DNA of 64,000 nt from Aquisphaera giovannonii (GCF_008087625.1 NZ_CP042997.1:7998001-8062000); one strand, 5' to 3'. Positions 8,569 to 17,668 are shown, numbered from the stretch's first letter. The notes: generated by a model from the letters alone, not told the origin. Program-made: numbers and translations.

Positions 8569-11076
8569 ATGCGCTTGCCACGTTGGCTCGCCTCGGATTG
8601 TAGAAGAACCTCCCTCCGGCGGGCGGCGTCGGCTCGCCGCGGGCGGCGAAGGGACGGCCTGGGCGTGGAGGGCCTGGAGAGGCGGGCGCTCCTCGCCGCG
8701 GCGGCGCCGGGCCTGCCGCTGCTCGTGAAGCTCGACACGCTGTCCCCGGCGAGCCTCACGGCCTGGCTGGCGGACAAGGGCGTCTCGGTGTCGGCCACCG
8801 ACCTGCCGCAGGTCATGGCCGTCTCCGGCCCCGACGCCTCGCTGACCGGCATGGCCCCCTGGCTCCGCGGGGCGCCCGGACTGGGCTACGTGGAGCGTTC
8901 CTCCGCGATGTCCGTCGACCAGGTGCCCAACGACCCATCCTACGCCAGCAATTCCTTGTGGGGCCTCAACGGGGCCTACGGCATCGGCGCCCCCGCGGCC
9001 TGGAACGTCACCACGGGCTCCACCGCGGTCGTCGTCGCCGACATCGACACCGGCGCCGATTACAACCACCCCGACCTCTACCAGAACATCTGGATCAACA
9101 ACGCCGAGATCCCCGCGTCCCGGCTGAAGAACCTGAAGGACGAGGACGGCGACGGCCGGATCACCTTCTACGACCTCAACTACGCGACGCCCGACGGCTC
9201 CCATCCGAACCAGGGGGCGGGCAAGATCACCGACATCAATGGGGACGGGCGGATCGACGGGGCCGACCTCCTCGCCCCGATGAAGAAGAACGCCGACGGC
9301 ACGGACGCCGGCTCGGGCGGCTGGGCGGACGGCATCTCGCAGGATGGCGACACGAGCCACGTCGACGACCTGATCGGCTGGAACTTCGTGACCGACACCA
9401 ACGACCCGTTCGACGACAACGGCCACGGCACGCACACGGCCGGGACGATCGGGGCGATCGGCAACAACGGCACGGGCGTGACCGGGGTGAACTGGAACGT
9501 CCAGGTCATGCCGCTGAAATTCCTGGACTCCAGCGGCAACGGCTCGGACCTCGCCGCGGCGGAGGCGCTCCGGTACGCGGCGGACCACGGGGCGAGGGTC
9601 TCGAACAACAGCTACGGCGGGGGGGACGGCGGATCGACGCTGGGGGACACCATCACCTACGCCGCCGGCAAGGGCGACGTCTTCGTCGCGGCCGCCGGCA
9701 ACTCCGGGGCGAACACCGACTCGACGGCCAACTATCCCTCCGGATACGCCAACGACAACATCATCGCCGTGGCGGCCATCGACAGCAGCGGCGCGCGGGC
9801 CGGCTTCTCGAACTACGGCGCCACCACGGTGGACCTCGGCGCCCCGGGCGTGAACATCCTCAGCACGTACCCGAAATCCCGCTACGCCACGATGAGCGGC
9901 ACGTCCATGGCCACGCCCCACGTCACCGGGACCGTGGCCCTGCTCCTGGCGGTCCACCCCGGCTGGACCTACTCCCAGCTCATCCACCAGGTCCTCTCGA
10001 CCGCCACGCCCGACGCCTCGCTCGCGGGCAAGACGGTCACCGGGGGGATCCTGAACGCCTCCGCGGCACTCGGGGCCCCGACGACGACCTCGCCGTTCGT
10101 GGGGGCGAACACGACGGCCAGGGGCAACTGGCAGGGCGCCTTCGGCGCCGACGGCTACTCGATCCCGCGGGGGGCCTCCGCCCTGCCCTCCTACGCCGCC
10201 GTCTCCACCTCCGGCGCCAGCCTCTACACCTGGTCCACGACCACGACCGATGCCCGCGCCCTCTCGGTGCCCGGCTCCACCTCCGCCCGGCTCGCCACCT
10301 GCTGGTACAGCCCGACCAGCTTCACCATCGACGTCAACCTCACCGACGGCCAGGCCCACAAGGTCTCGCTCTACCTGCTGGACTGGGACAGCACCTCCCG
10401 CTCCGAGCAGGTGCAGGTCGTCGACGCCTCCACCGGGGTCGCCCTCGACGCCCGCTCGGCCTCGTCGTTCAACGGCGGCACCTACCTGACGTGGAACCTG
10501 TCGGGCCACGTCAAGTTCGTCGTCTCCCGCTCCGCCGGCGCCAACGCGGTCGTCAGCGGCCTCTTCTTCGGCGGCGCCCCGGCGACGAGCTCGCCGTTTG
10601 TGGGGGCGAACACGACGGCCAAGGGCAACTGGCAGGGCGCCTTCGGTGCCGACGGCTACTCGATCCCGCGGGGGGCCTCCGCCCTGCCCTCCTACGCCGC
10701 CGTCTCCCCCTCCGGCGCCAGCCTCTACACCTGGTCCACGACCACGACCGACGCCCGCGCCCTCTCGGTGCCCGGCTCCACGTCCGCCCGGCTCGCCACC
10801 TGCTGGTACAGCCCGACCAGCTTCACCATCGACGTCAACCTCACCGACGGCCAGGCCCACAAGGTCTCGCTCTACCTGCTGGACTGGGACAGCACCTCCC
10901 GCTCCGAGCAGGTGCAGGTCGTCGACGCCTCCACCGGCGCCGTCCTCGACACCCGCTCGGCGTCGTCGTTCAACGGCGGCACCTACCTGACGTGGAGCCT
11001 CTCCGGCCACGTCAAGTTCGTCGTCTCGCGTACCGGCGGCGACAACGCCGTCGTCAGCGGCCTCTTCTTCGGCTGA
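8569..11076 (+). CDS. Secreted subtilisin-family (S8) serine protease with duplicated C-terminal domain
   Basis: An 835-residue protein. The N-terminus is arginine-rich and carries GLERRALLAA, close to the tag seen in planctomycete and other surface proteins. The S8 domain has the full triad: Asp160 in DIDTG, His286 in GHGTHTAG and Ser446 in GTSMATPH. It contains an EF-hand-like DEDGDGRITFYD near residue 195, probably a calcium site. After residue 507 come two near-identical modules of 167 residues, each starting SPFVGANTT, passing GNWQGAFGADGYS and DVNLTDGQAHKVSLYLLDWD and ending VVSGLFFG. The same module is duplicated at the end of the surface protein at 19590. It should be exported and act as an extracellular or surface protease. 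Substrate unknown. Confidence 0.92.
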   Translation: MRLPRWLASDCRRTSLRRAASARRGRRRDGLGVEGLERRALLAAAAPGLPLLVKLDTLSPASLTAWLADKGVSVSATDLPQVMAVSGPDASLTGMAPWLRGAPGLGYVERSSAMSVDQVPNDPSYASNSLWGLNGAYGIGAPAAWNVTTGSTAVVVADIDTGADYNHPDLYQNIWINNAEIPASRLKNLKDEDGDGRITFYDLNYATPDGSHPNQGAGKITDINGDGRIDGADLLAPMKKNADGTDAGSGGWADGISQDGDTSHVDDLIGWNFVTDTNDPFDDNGHGTHTAGTIGAIGNNGTGVTGVNWNVQVMPLKFLDSSGNGSDLAAAEALRYAADHGARVSNNSYGGGDGGSTLGDTITYAAGKGDVFVAAAGNSGANTDSTANYPSGYANDNIIAVAAIDSSGARAGFSNYGATTVDLGAPGVNILSTYPKSRYATMSGTSMATPHVTGTVALLLAVHPGWTYSQLIHQVLSTATPDASLAGKTVTGGILNASAALGAPTTTSPFVGANTTARGNWQGAFGADGYSIPRGASALPSYAAVSTSGASLYTWSTTTTDARALSVPGSTSARLATCWYSPTSFTIDVNLTDGQAHKVSLYLLDWDSTSRSEQVQVVDASTGVALDARSASSFNGGTYLTWNLSGHVKFVVSRSAGANAVVSGLFFGGAPATSSPFVGANTTAKGNWQGAFGADGYSIPRGASALPSYAAVSPSGASLYTWSTTTTDARALSVPGSTSARLATCWYSPTSFTIDVNLTDGQAHKVSLYLLDWDSTSRSEQVQVVDASTGAVLDTRSASSFNGGTYLTWSLSGHVKFVVSRTGGDNAVVSGLFFG

Positions 11077-11206
11077 TCCGGTCCGCGCCCCGCCCGCGCC
11101 CTCCCTCCCCCCGCCGGCCGGCCGGGGCGGCCGGGCGAGGCGGGGCGTGGCCCGCAGGCCCCCGCTGCTCGAAGCCACCGCCACTCACCCGAAGGTCCGC
11201 CGCGGA

Positions 11207-13036
11207 ATGGGATATCGCTCGCTCGCCGATTGTCTTCGCGATCTCAAGCGCACGGGCCGCCTGATCGAGATCGACGCCGAGGTCGACCCCCACCTGGAGC
11301 TCGCCGCGATCCAGCGTCGCGTGTACCAGGCGGGCGGGCCCGCCCTGCTCTTCCGCCGCGTGCGGGGCACCCCCTTCCCCGCCGCCAGCAACCTCTTCGG
11401 CACGATGGAGCGGGCTCGCTTCCTGTTCCGGGATACGCTGGAGCGGGTCGGCCGCCTCGTGGAGCTGAAGATCGACCCCTCCGCGGCGGCCCGCGCCCCC
11501 TGGCGATTCCGGGGCGTCCCCGCGGCGCTCTGGACCCTCCGCCCGAGGATGGTGAGCCGGGGGCCGATCCTCGATTCCCTGACGACCCTCCGCGCCCTGC
11601 CGGCGATCCAGTCGTGGCCCGCGGACGGAGGACCGTTCGTCACCCTGCCCCAGGTCTACACCGAGGATCCGGACCGGCCCGGACCCGCCCGGTCGAACCT
11701 GGGGATGTACCGGGTCCAGCTCTCCGGCAACCGGTACGAGCCCGACCGCGAGGTCGGCCTGCACTACCAGATCCACCGGGGCATCGGGGTGCACCATGCC
11801 GCCGCGATCCGCCGGGGCGAGCCCCTGCGCGTGAACATCATCGTCGGCGGCCCACCCGCGATGGCGGTCGCCGCGGTGATGCCGCTACCGGAGGGGCTCT
11901 CCGAGCTGGCGTTCGCCGGCGCCCTCGGCGGCCGGCGGGTCGCGATGGTCCGCGTGCCCGGCGGCCTGCCCATGCCGGCCGAGGCGGACTTCGTCATCCG
12001 CGGCACGATCGACCCGAACGCCCGCAAGCCGGAGGGCCCCTTCGGGGACCACCTGGGCTATTACAGCCTCGCCCACGACTTCCCTTACGTCCGCGTGGAG
12101 GCCGTCCACCACCGCCGCGGCGCGATCTGGCCGTTCACGACCGTCGGCCGCCCGCCGCAGGAGGACACGACCTTCGGCGAGCTGATCCACGAGCTGACCG
12201 GGCCGATCATCCCCACGGTGGTCGCCGGCGCCCGCGCCGTGCACGCGGTCGACGAGGCCGGCGTCCATCCCCTTTTGCTGGCCATCGCCAGCGAGCGGTA
12301 CGTCCCCTACGCCGAGGTCCGCCGCCCGCAGGAGATCCTCACGGTCGCCAACGCCCTTCTCGGCCAGGGGCAGCTCTCCCTCGCGAAGTACCTGCTGATC
12401 GTCGCCGGGGATGACGACCCCTCGCTCGACGTCCGCGACATCCCCGCGTTCCTGCGCCACCTGCTCGAGCGCATCGACTGGGCCGAGGACCTGCATTTCC
12501 AGACCAGGACGACCATTGACACGCTGGACTACTCGGGCCACGGCCTGAACGCCGGCTCCAAGGTCGTCATGGCCGCCGCCGGGCCGAGGCGCCGCGAGCT
12601 GCCGGGCGACCTTCCACCGGGGCTCCGCCTGCCGGACGGCTTCGGCGAGCCCCGCGTCGTCCTCCCCGGCATCCTCGCCGTCCGGGGGCCGGCTTTCGCC
12701 CCGGGCGCCGATCACCTGGGGGCCTTCTGCCGCGATCATCCGCCGGACGACCCGATCCGGAGGTTTCCCCTCGTCGTGATCGCGGACGACAGCGAGTTCA
12801 CCGCGCGGACGGTCCGCAACTTCCTCTGGGTCACCTTCACGCGCTCGAACCCCGCCGCGGACATCGACGGCATCGACGCCTTCACCGAGCAGAAGCATTG
12901 GGGCTGCCGCGGTCCCCTCGTCATCGACGCCCGCATCAAGCCGCACCACGCCCCGCCGCTGGTCGACGACCCCGACGTGGAGCGCCGGGTCGACGCGCTG
13001 GCCGCCCCGGGCGGGCCGCTCCACGGGATCTACTGA
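11207..13036 (+). CDS. UbiD-family decarboxylase
   Basis: A 609-residue protein starting MGYRSLADCLRDLKRTGRLI, the usual UbiD beginning; the frame is open 20 codons further upstream but that part is of poor quality. Family features seen are NLGMYRVQLSGNRYEPDREVG, then IHRGIGVHHAAA, then KPEGPFGDHLGYYS with the catalytic glutamate region. UbiD enzymes use prenylated FMN to decarboxylate unsaturated or aromatic acids; a UbiX partner is not in the window. The C-terminal 120 residues are longer than in the shortest members and match the 600-residue subgroup. The family is firm. The substrate (polyprenyl-hydroxybenzoate, or another aromatic or menaquinone precursor) is not determined. Confidence 0.88.
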   Translation: MGYRSLADCLRDLKRTGRLIEIDAEVDPHLELAAIQRRVYQAGGPALLFRRVRGTPFPAASNLFGTMERARFLFRDTLERVGRLVELKIDPSAAARAPWRFRGVPAALWTLRPRMVSRGPILDSLTTLRALPAIQSWPADGGPFVTLPQVYTEDPDRPGPARSNLGMYRVQLSGNRYEPDREVGLHYQIHRGIGVHHAAAIRRGEPLRVNIIVGGPPAMAVAAVMPLPEGLSELAFAGALGGRRVAMVRVPGGLPMPAEADFVIRGTIDPNARKPEGPFGDHLGYYSLAHDFPYVRVEAVHHRRGAIWPFTTVGRPPQEDTTFGELIHELTGPIIPTVVAGARAVHAVDEAGVHPLLLAIASERYVPYAEVRRPQEILTVANALLGQGQLSLAKYLLIVAGDDDPSLDVRDIPAFLRHLLERIDWAEDLHFQTRTTIDTLDYSGHGLNAGSKVVMAAAGPRRRELPGDLPPGLRLPDGFGEPRVVLPGILAVRGPAFAPGADHLGAFCRDHPPDDPIRRFPLVVIADDSEFTARTVRNFLWVTFTRSNPAADIDGIDAFTEQKHWGCRGPLVIDARIKPHHAPPLVDDPDVERRVDALAAPGGPLHGIY

Positions 13037-13109
13037 GAGGCAGTCCCGCAAGCCTCCTCGAATTGCCTCCGTGAGGGGGAGGAAGGTCCGGTTCTCCCCC
13101 TTGCGAAGC

Positions 13110-13290
13110 TAGGCTTTACCCACAAGTCGAACGTGCGGGCTCCCGGGTAGGGTGGGTCAGCCGACGGAGTCGGCGCAACCCACCGCATTTCGGTGGGTTG
13201 CGCCGACTCCGTCGGCTGACCCACCCTACTCTGATGCGACCCCGCAAGGGCGTGGCCGGAAAGAACTTGCGACTCATGGGTAAAGCCTAG
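13110..13290. mobile_element. 181-base palindromic MITE-like insertion with flanking duplication
   Basis: Ends CTAGGCTTTACCCA (13110-13123) and TGGGTAAAGCCTAG (13277-13290) are perfect 14-base inverted repeats. The flanks CTTGCGAAG (13101-13109) and TTTGCGAAG (13291-13299) agree in eight of nine bases, as expected of a target duplication. Removing the element and one duplicate restores TCTCCCCCTTGCGAAGGGGG, the palindrome type found at 4826-4920. It holds a large inner hairpin and no gene, so it would need a transposase in trans. Confidence 0.75.
13147..13229. repeat. Perfect 39-base inverted repeat with 5-base loop
   Basis: The left arm (13147-13185) begins GTAGGGTGGGTCAGCCGACG and the right arm (13191-13229) is its exact complement, with loop CATTT. 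It forms the core of the 181-base element. Such a long perfect hairpin would form in RNA and could in DNA, and could act as a two-way terminator. Confidence 0.9.
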
Positions 13291-13492
13291 TTTGCGAAGG
13301 GGGGAATCGTGTTCGGCACTCCCCATTGCCGGGGAGGGCCGAGGGGGCCCGGGTTCGACGACGACGGGCTAATGGGACACACTCCGAATCGCCGGGCCGG
13401 CTCTCCGGCCGCTCGTTCGATGATACCGGCGCGGAAACGCGGTAGAATCGGCGCGAAATCGATCGACCACGAGACCAGCCTGCGAGCCGACG

Positions 13493-14701
13493 ATGCCCTC
13501 CGATTCAGACCCGACCAGCCCAGAAGAGTCCGGCGCACCCGACGGGCCCCCGGCGAACGACGACCGCCCCGATCCCCTCGTCCGGGAAGAGCCCGCCACC
13601 CTCGTCGCGAGGCTCATCGATGCGGGCGAATGGCCCGAGGTCGGGCTGCTCGAGCGGATCCTGGCGGCGGGCGAGGGCGCCGTCGCCCCCCTGCTCGAGG
13701 TGCTGAGGCATCCGCCCGAGGGCGACTACGGCAGCATGGCGGTCTCGCATGCCATCGGCCTCCTCGGGATGATGCACGTCGCCGAGGCGGTCCCCGCCAT
13801 GGTCGAGGCCGCCCGCAGGAGATGGTCGGAGGCCAGCGACGAGGCGAGCCGGACGGCCGCCGCCTTCGGGTCCGCCGCGGTGGCACCGCTGCTCGAGGCG
13901 ATCGCCGACCCGGACGTCCGCGGCTATCGCCGGCTCTCGCTCATCGAGTCGGCCTTCCAGGCCGCCCGGGATGACCCGGCCCTCCACGCGAGGGTCACCG
14001 AGGTCGCGATGGGCCTCTTCGACCAGATCGCCGCGGAGGCCAGGGAGGGCGAGGCGCTGGCGGACGAGCTCGTCGCGGAGGCCGATCGGGCCGCCAACTC
14101 CGGCGACGCCGGCGACATCCACGGCGCGACCATCGAGGAGATCGACGACGTCGACGACATCGAGGACATCGACGACCTGGAGGAGTTCGCGGACGAGATC
14201 CTCCTCCCGGATGACCAGGTGAGCCGACAGGATCGCGATCGCCAGGAAGAGATGTTCAACGAGGTGATCCCCGAGGAGGAGCTCGCCCACCTGGCATCCT
14301 GCCTGCTGCGCAACGTCGGCAAGTCGGCCGCCTCGCCGATCGAGGCGGCCTTCGAAGTCGGCCTGATCGACACCAGCATCATCGACCGGGACGACCTCGA
14401 TCGCCCGCTCCCGGCCGTCGAGCCGGCCCCGCTCGACGGCTGGCTGGAGGAGTACCGGTCGGCCTACGAGGAACACCTCCACTACCTGGCCCGCGTGGCG
14501 AGCCGGCGGCACGAACCCCGGCACGCGACCGATGAGCCGGGCCGGGACTCGGTCGATCGCGGGCGCCCACGCGCCCCGAAGGTCGAGCCCACCGCACCGA
14601 TCCGGAACACCGGCCCGCGGGTCGGCCGCAACGACCCGTGCTGGTGCGGCAGCGGCAAGAAGTTCAAGAAGTGTCACATGAGCAAGGACTCGCCCGAATG
14701 A
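13493..14701 (+). CDS. HEAT-like protein with C-terminal SEC-C zinc motif
   Basis: A 402-residue cytoplasmic protein. Residues about 35-190 form HEAT-like helical repeats (VAPLLEVLRHPPEG, VAPLLEAIADPDVRG), as in DUF1186-type proteins. Residues about 213-245 are a very acidic run with repeated Asp/Glu (IDDVDDIEDIDDLEEFADE). The C-terminus carries GRNDPCWCGSGKKFKKCH, a textbook SEC-C zinc-binding motif like that at the end of SecA. The stop overlaps the start of the next gene (ATGA), so the two are translationally coupled. The SEC-C motif suggests contact with a protein or ribosome, and the coupling to an exported protein would fit a role in export; that link is inference. Confidence 0.82.
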   Translation: MPSDSDPTSPEESGAPDGPPANDDRPDPLVREEPATLVARLIDAGEWPEVGLLERILAAGEGAVAPLLEVLRHPPEGDYGSMAVSHAIGLLGMMHVAEAVPAMVEAARRRWSEASDEASRTAAAFGSAAVAPLLEAIADPDVRGYRRLSLIESAFQAARDDPALHARVTEVAMGLFDQIAAEAREGEALADELVAEADRAANSGDAGDIHGATIEEIDDVDDIEDIDDLEEFADEILLPDDQVSRQDRDRQEEMFNEVIPEEELAHLASCLLRNVGKSAASPIEAAFEVGLIDTSIIDRDDLDRPLPAVEPAPLDGWLEEYRSAYEEHLHYLARVASRRHEPRHATDEPGRDSVDRGRPRAPKVEPTAPIRNTGPRVGRNDPCWCGSGKKFKKCHMSKDSPE

Positions 14702-16089
14702 CCGGCCGCGCCGCCCCTTCGCCCCGCGTCCCGGGCCCGGAGCGGGCCCCCAGCCGCCGCCGCTTCCTGGGCGCGAGCCTGGCCGGCTCGGCCGCCCTCC
14801 TGTCGGGTCGTCGCGGCTTCGCGATGGCCGACGATGCGCCGGCCCAATCCCCGGGCGACGGCCCCCGGGCGATCTCCGGCGACCACTCCGAGCCCGACTG
14901 GAAGGAGCGGTACACCCTGACGGTCGGCGCGCGGGGCGGGGACCTGGTCGGCACGACGGAGAAGGCCCTCCAGGCGGCCGTCGATCAGGTCGCCGCGCGG
15001 GGCGGCGGCACGGTGCGGATCCTGCCCGGCACCTATCGCCTCCGCAACGCCGTCTACCTGCCCTCCGGGGTCCGTCTGCTCGGCTCGGGTGCCGAGTCGG
15101 TGCTGATCAAGGAGCCGAGCGTCCGGGCCCGCCTGGCCGCGAGCGCCGACTGGTACGACCGCGAGATCACGCTCGCCGACGCCCGCGGCTTCCGGGTCGG
15201 CGACGGGGTCTGCCTGCGGGCCAAGAACCCGAACACCGGCGGGCCCGTGGTCATCAAGCGGACGCTGGTCGCGCGCGACGGCAATCGCTTCCAGCTCGAT
15301 CGCGCACTCCGAGACAACCTCTGGCTCGAGAAGGGCGAGCCCACGGCGGCGACGCTCTTCCCGCTGCTCAGCCTGGAGGACGCCTCGGGGGTCACGATCG
15401 AGGACCTGGCCCTGGACGGCAACCGCGGGGCGAACGAGAACCTGGACGGGAACTACGCGGGCTGCATCTTCGCCCAGGACTGCTCGCGATTGACCTTCCG
15501 CCGGGTGCTCGCCCGCAACAACAACGGGGACGGCCTCTCCTGGCAGATCTGCCACGACGTCCTGGTCCAGGATTGCGTCAGCGAGGACCACGCCGGCCTG
15601 GGCCTCCACCCGGGCTCCGGCTCGCAGCGGCCGATCATCCGGGGCAACGCGGTCCGACGCTGCGAGATCGGCATCTTCTTCTGCTGGGGCGTGCGATTCG
15701 GACTGGCCGAGCGGAACACGATCGAGGACATCCGCACGGCCGGCGTCTCCCTCGGCCATCGCGACACCGACAACGTCGTCCGCGACAACGCGATCGTCCG
15801 CAGCGGACGCGTCGGGGTGCTCTTCCGCGACGAGCGGCGCGAGTTCGCCGCCCACCGCAACCGCATCGAGAACAACCGCATCGCGGACAGCGGGCCGGCC
15901 GACGGCATCGGCATCGACGTGCAGGGCCAGACCGAAGGCGTCGCGATCACCGGCAACGAGATCCGCGAGTCCCGCGGCCCCGCCTCGCGGATCGGCATCC
16001 GCGTGGGCACGTCCGCGAAGGACGTCACGCTGGCCGGGAACCGGATCGAGGGGTTCGGACGCGACCTGGCCGACCAGCGAGGCACCTGA
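14698..16089 (+). CDS. TAT-exported right-handed beta-helix protein
   Basis: A 463-residue protein whose ATG at 14698 overlaps the preceding stop. The leader SRRRFLGASLAGSAALL has the twin-arginine motif, so it should be exported folded. Residues about 90-130 (GGGTVRILPGTYRLRNAVYL) are typical of pectate-lyase-like beta-helix enzymes, and the rest shows stacked short repeats with Asn ladders (RNNNGDGLSWQICHDVLVQD, NTIEDIRTAGVSLGH, NRIENNRIAD). Members are polysaccharide lyases, epimerases or adhesins. No catalytic residue could be fixed, so the activity is unknown. It is followed by a convergent gene seven bases away. Confidence 0.85.
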   Translation: MTGRAAPSPRVPGPERAPSRRRFLGASLAGSAALLSGRRGFAMADDAPAQSPGDGPRAISGDHSEPDWKERYTLTVGARGGDLVGTTEKALQAAVDQVAARGGGTVRILPGTYRLRNAVYLPSGVRLLGSGAESVLIKEPSVRARLAASADWYDREITLADARGFRVGDGVCLRAKNPNTGGPVVIKRTLVARDGNRFQLDRALRDNLWLEKGEPTAATLFPLLSLEDASGVTIEDLALDGNRGANENLDGNYAGCIFAQDCSRLTFRRVLARNNNGDGLSWQICHDVLVQDCVSEDHAGLGLHPGSGSQRPIIRGNAVRRCEIGIFFCWGVRFGLAERNTIEDIRTAGVSLGHRDTDNVVRDNAIVRSGRVGVLFRDERREFAAHRNRIENNRIADSGPADGIGIDVQGQTEGVAITGNEIRESRGPASRIGIRVGTSAKDVTLAGNRIEGFGRDLADQRGT

Positions 16090-16096
16090 GCAGACC

Positions 16097-17236
16097 TCAC
16101 GCCATGTCGCGGCATGCCAGTCGCCGTCGCCATTCCTCCTCGGCATCGCGGAGGCCTCGTCCGCACTCCTCGACGTCCCGGCCCGTCGCGAAGACGGTGA
16201 GGATCGGCTCCCCGGCCGCGATGGCCGTGCCGGGCCACGGGATGTCGGCGACCTCGGGGACCGCGAAGGGATCGCATGAGCCCGCGCCTGGGACCGGGAT
16301 GTCCGGGGAGATGACCGGCTCGACCGCGTAGAGGACGAGCTTCCCGACGACCGGAGCGGCCCCCGCCCGCGGGCGAAGGCCGCGGCCCTCCCCACCGCAG
16401 GCCGAGACGTGCTCGGCCAGCAAGGACCGCCCGGAGGCCAGCTCGAAGACCTCCACCGACGCCGTGTACCGCGGGTTCACCTCGACGGGGTGCGGCCGGC
16501 CCTCATGGAGGATGAAGTCCACACCGAAGAGGCCGACGAGGCCGAATTCCTCGGACATCGCCCGGCCCATCGAGCGGAGCGTCTCCACCACGCTCCAGGG
16601 CATTTCGCAAGGGCCGATGCTTCCCCGGTAGGCGAACGGCGAGCCGGGCAGGCCGAGGATCTGCTTTGAGACGCCCACGAGCCGGGTGAGCGGAGAGCCG
16701 GCGAGGAACAGGGCCGAGTAACCATCCCCCGCCAGGAATCGCTGGCAATAGCAAGACGCGGCGTCGGGCGACGCATCGGAGTCGAGCCGGCGGATGCCGA
16801 GCCCGCCGCCGGACGCCCGCGGCTTGATCAGCCAGGAACCGTCCCGCGGGAGCCCGGCCGCGCCCTCGCGGACCTCGGCGCGGGGCAGCCCGCGACGCTC
16901 CATGAGCCCGGCGACGCGGGCGGGGTCACGGGCCGCGTGCAGGACCTCCGGCCCGTTGCCGCGGAGCCGGTGCCGGGCCGAGAGGCCCGCCACCACATCC
17001 GGCCGATTCTCCAGGGGTCCCGTGTAGATCCAGTCCGTCGCCGGCATGCGATGCGCCCGTTCGCGCAGGCCGTCCACGCCCTCCGACGGCTCGGCTCGCT
17101 CGAGGTCGCAAAGCGCGGCCAGGTCGCGGTCGGCGAAGAAGTCCACGCAGACGGGGACCAGGCCCGCCCTGGCGGCGGAGTACGCGGCGGCCCGGGTGCA
17201 GGCGCCGACGATCAGCAGCGAGTCTTGCCCATTCAT
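16097..17236 (-). CDS. ATP-grasp protein, probably linked to H4MPT/C1 cofactor metabolism
   Basis: A 379-residue protein starting MNGQDSLLIVGACTRAAAYS. It has an N-terminal Rossmann-like part, an ATP-grasp lysine region WLIKPRASGGGLGIRR (about residue 145), and the metal-binding end GVDFILHEGRPHPVEVNPRYTAS. Such enzymes join a carboxylate to an amine or thiol. Predicted ATP-grasp ligases of this kind accompany H4MPT-linked C1 genes in methylotrophs and planctomycetes, and fae and an mtd gene lie 770 bases away on the other strand, which supports the same role. Which of the known ATP-grasp families of those clusters it belongs to cannot be decided by eye. Length fits a single-domain ligase. 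Confidence 0.75.
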   Translation of the reverse strand: MNGQDSLLIVGACTRAAAYSAARAGLVPVCVDFFADRDLAALCDLERAEPSEGVDGLRERAHRMPATDWIYTGPLENRPDVVAGLSARHRLRGNGPEVLHAARDPARVAGLMERRGLPRAEVREGAAGLPRDGSWLIKPRASGGGLGIRRLDSDASPDAASCYCQRFLAGDGYSALFLAGSPLTRLVGVSKQILGLPGSPFAYRGSIGPCEMPWSVVETLRSMGRAMSEEFGLVGLFGVDFILHEGRPHPVEVNPRYTASVEVFELASGRSLLAEHVSACGGEGRGLRPRAGAAPVVGKLVLYAVEPVISPDIPVPGAGSCDPFAVPEVADIPWPGTAIAAGEPILTVFATGRDVEECGRGLRDAEEEWRRRLACRDMA

Positions 17237-17241
17237 GCAAG

Positions 17242-17277
17242 GAGCCCCCGTCCGCGCCTTCTGGCGGACGGGGGCTC
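17242..17277 (-). terminator. Strong GC hairpin between two minus-strand genes
   Basis: Arms GAGCCCCCGTCCGC (17242-17255) and GCGGACGGGGGCTC (17264-17277) pair perfectly over 14 bases with an 8-base loop. It lies 37 bases after the stop of the small secreted protein gene and six bases before the ATP-grasp start. No T-run follows, so it may be a terminator of an unusual kind or a leader structure that affects ATP-grasp translation. Confidence 0.5.
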
Positions 17278-17314
17278 GCTCCGTTCCGGCTGGGGGAAGC
17301 CCTGGCAGACCGAC

Positions 17315-17668
17315 TCAGTCGACCTTCTCGATCTTCTCGGTCGGCGTCAGGACGAGCTTGTCGTCCTTCTTCTCGCAGGTGCCGGTCACCTTCACCTTCA
17401 CGGGCTCATCCTTGCTGGCGCCGCAGAAGCCCATGCTCTTGTGGGACTCGTCGGACAGCTTACCGGTCAGGTAATACGTGGTCTTCTTGCCGTCCTTGGT
17501 GACGATGACGACGTTCTGGCACTTCTTCGCTTCCTTGTCCACCTTGGCGCACTTGGCACACATGCCGTCGCCCTCGATGGTGATCTTCTTGCCCTCATCG
17601 GCGGCCTTCAGGATGGTCATGCCGGAGAACAGCACGCCCACGGCCACCAGCGTCAGCAGCTTGCGCAT
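17315..17668 (-). CDS. Small secreted cysteine-containing protein, DUF6370-like
   Basis: A 117-residue protein starting MRKLLTLVAVGVLFSGMTIL, a clear signal peptide cut after about KAAD. The mature part has MCAKCAK, then KKCQNVVIVTKDGKKTTYYL, a later GFCGAS and CEKKDD. This Cys-x-x-Cys plus Cys layout with a YYL strand resembles the small DUF6370 proteins common in planctomycetes, as far as I recall them. It may bind metal or form disulfides in the periplasm; that is inference. It is divergent from fae and separated from the ATP-grasp gene by a hairpin. The small size and signal peptide make the gene call firm. Confidence 0.75.
   Translation of the reverse strand: MRKLLTLVAVGVLFSGMTILKAADEGKKITIEGDGMCAKCAKVDKEAKKCQNVVIVTKDGKKTTYYLTGKLSDESHKSMGFCGASKDEPVKVKVTGTCEKKDDKLVLTPTEKIEKVD

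Larger units (their letters stand above)
13037..13492. other. Intergenic region made largely of nested palindromes
   Basis: This 456-base gap has no gene. It consists of the two halves of a G/C-tract palindrome (13091-13109 and 13292-13306) split by the 181-base element at 13110-13290, then about 180 bases of leader before the SEC-C gene. The right part contains GGGCTAATGGGACACA near 13366, which resembles the inverted ends of the repeat at 4749-4975. Confidence 0.6.

Noticed and set aside
8509-11184. Long minus-strand open frame opposite the subtilisin gene
   Set aside because: It is a low-complexity Gly/Arg/Val-rich frame produced by the codon pattern of the plus-strand protease; no ribosome site or family resemblance.
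13147-13229. Large perfect hairpin as a possible small structured RNA gene or CRISPR repeat
   Set aside because: It occurs once, without spaced copies, and is explained better as the core of an inserted element.
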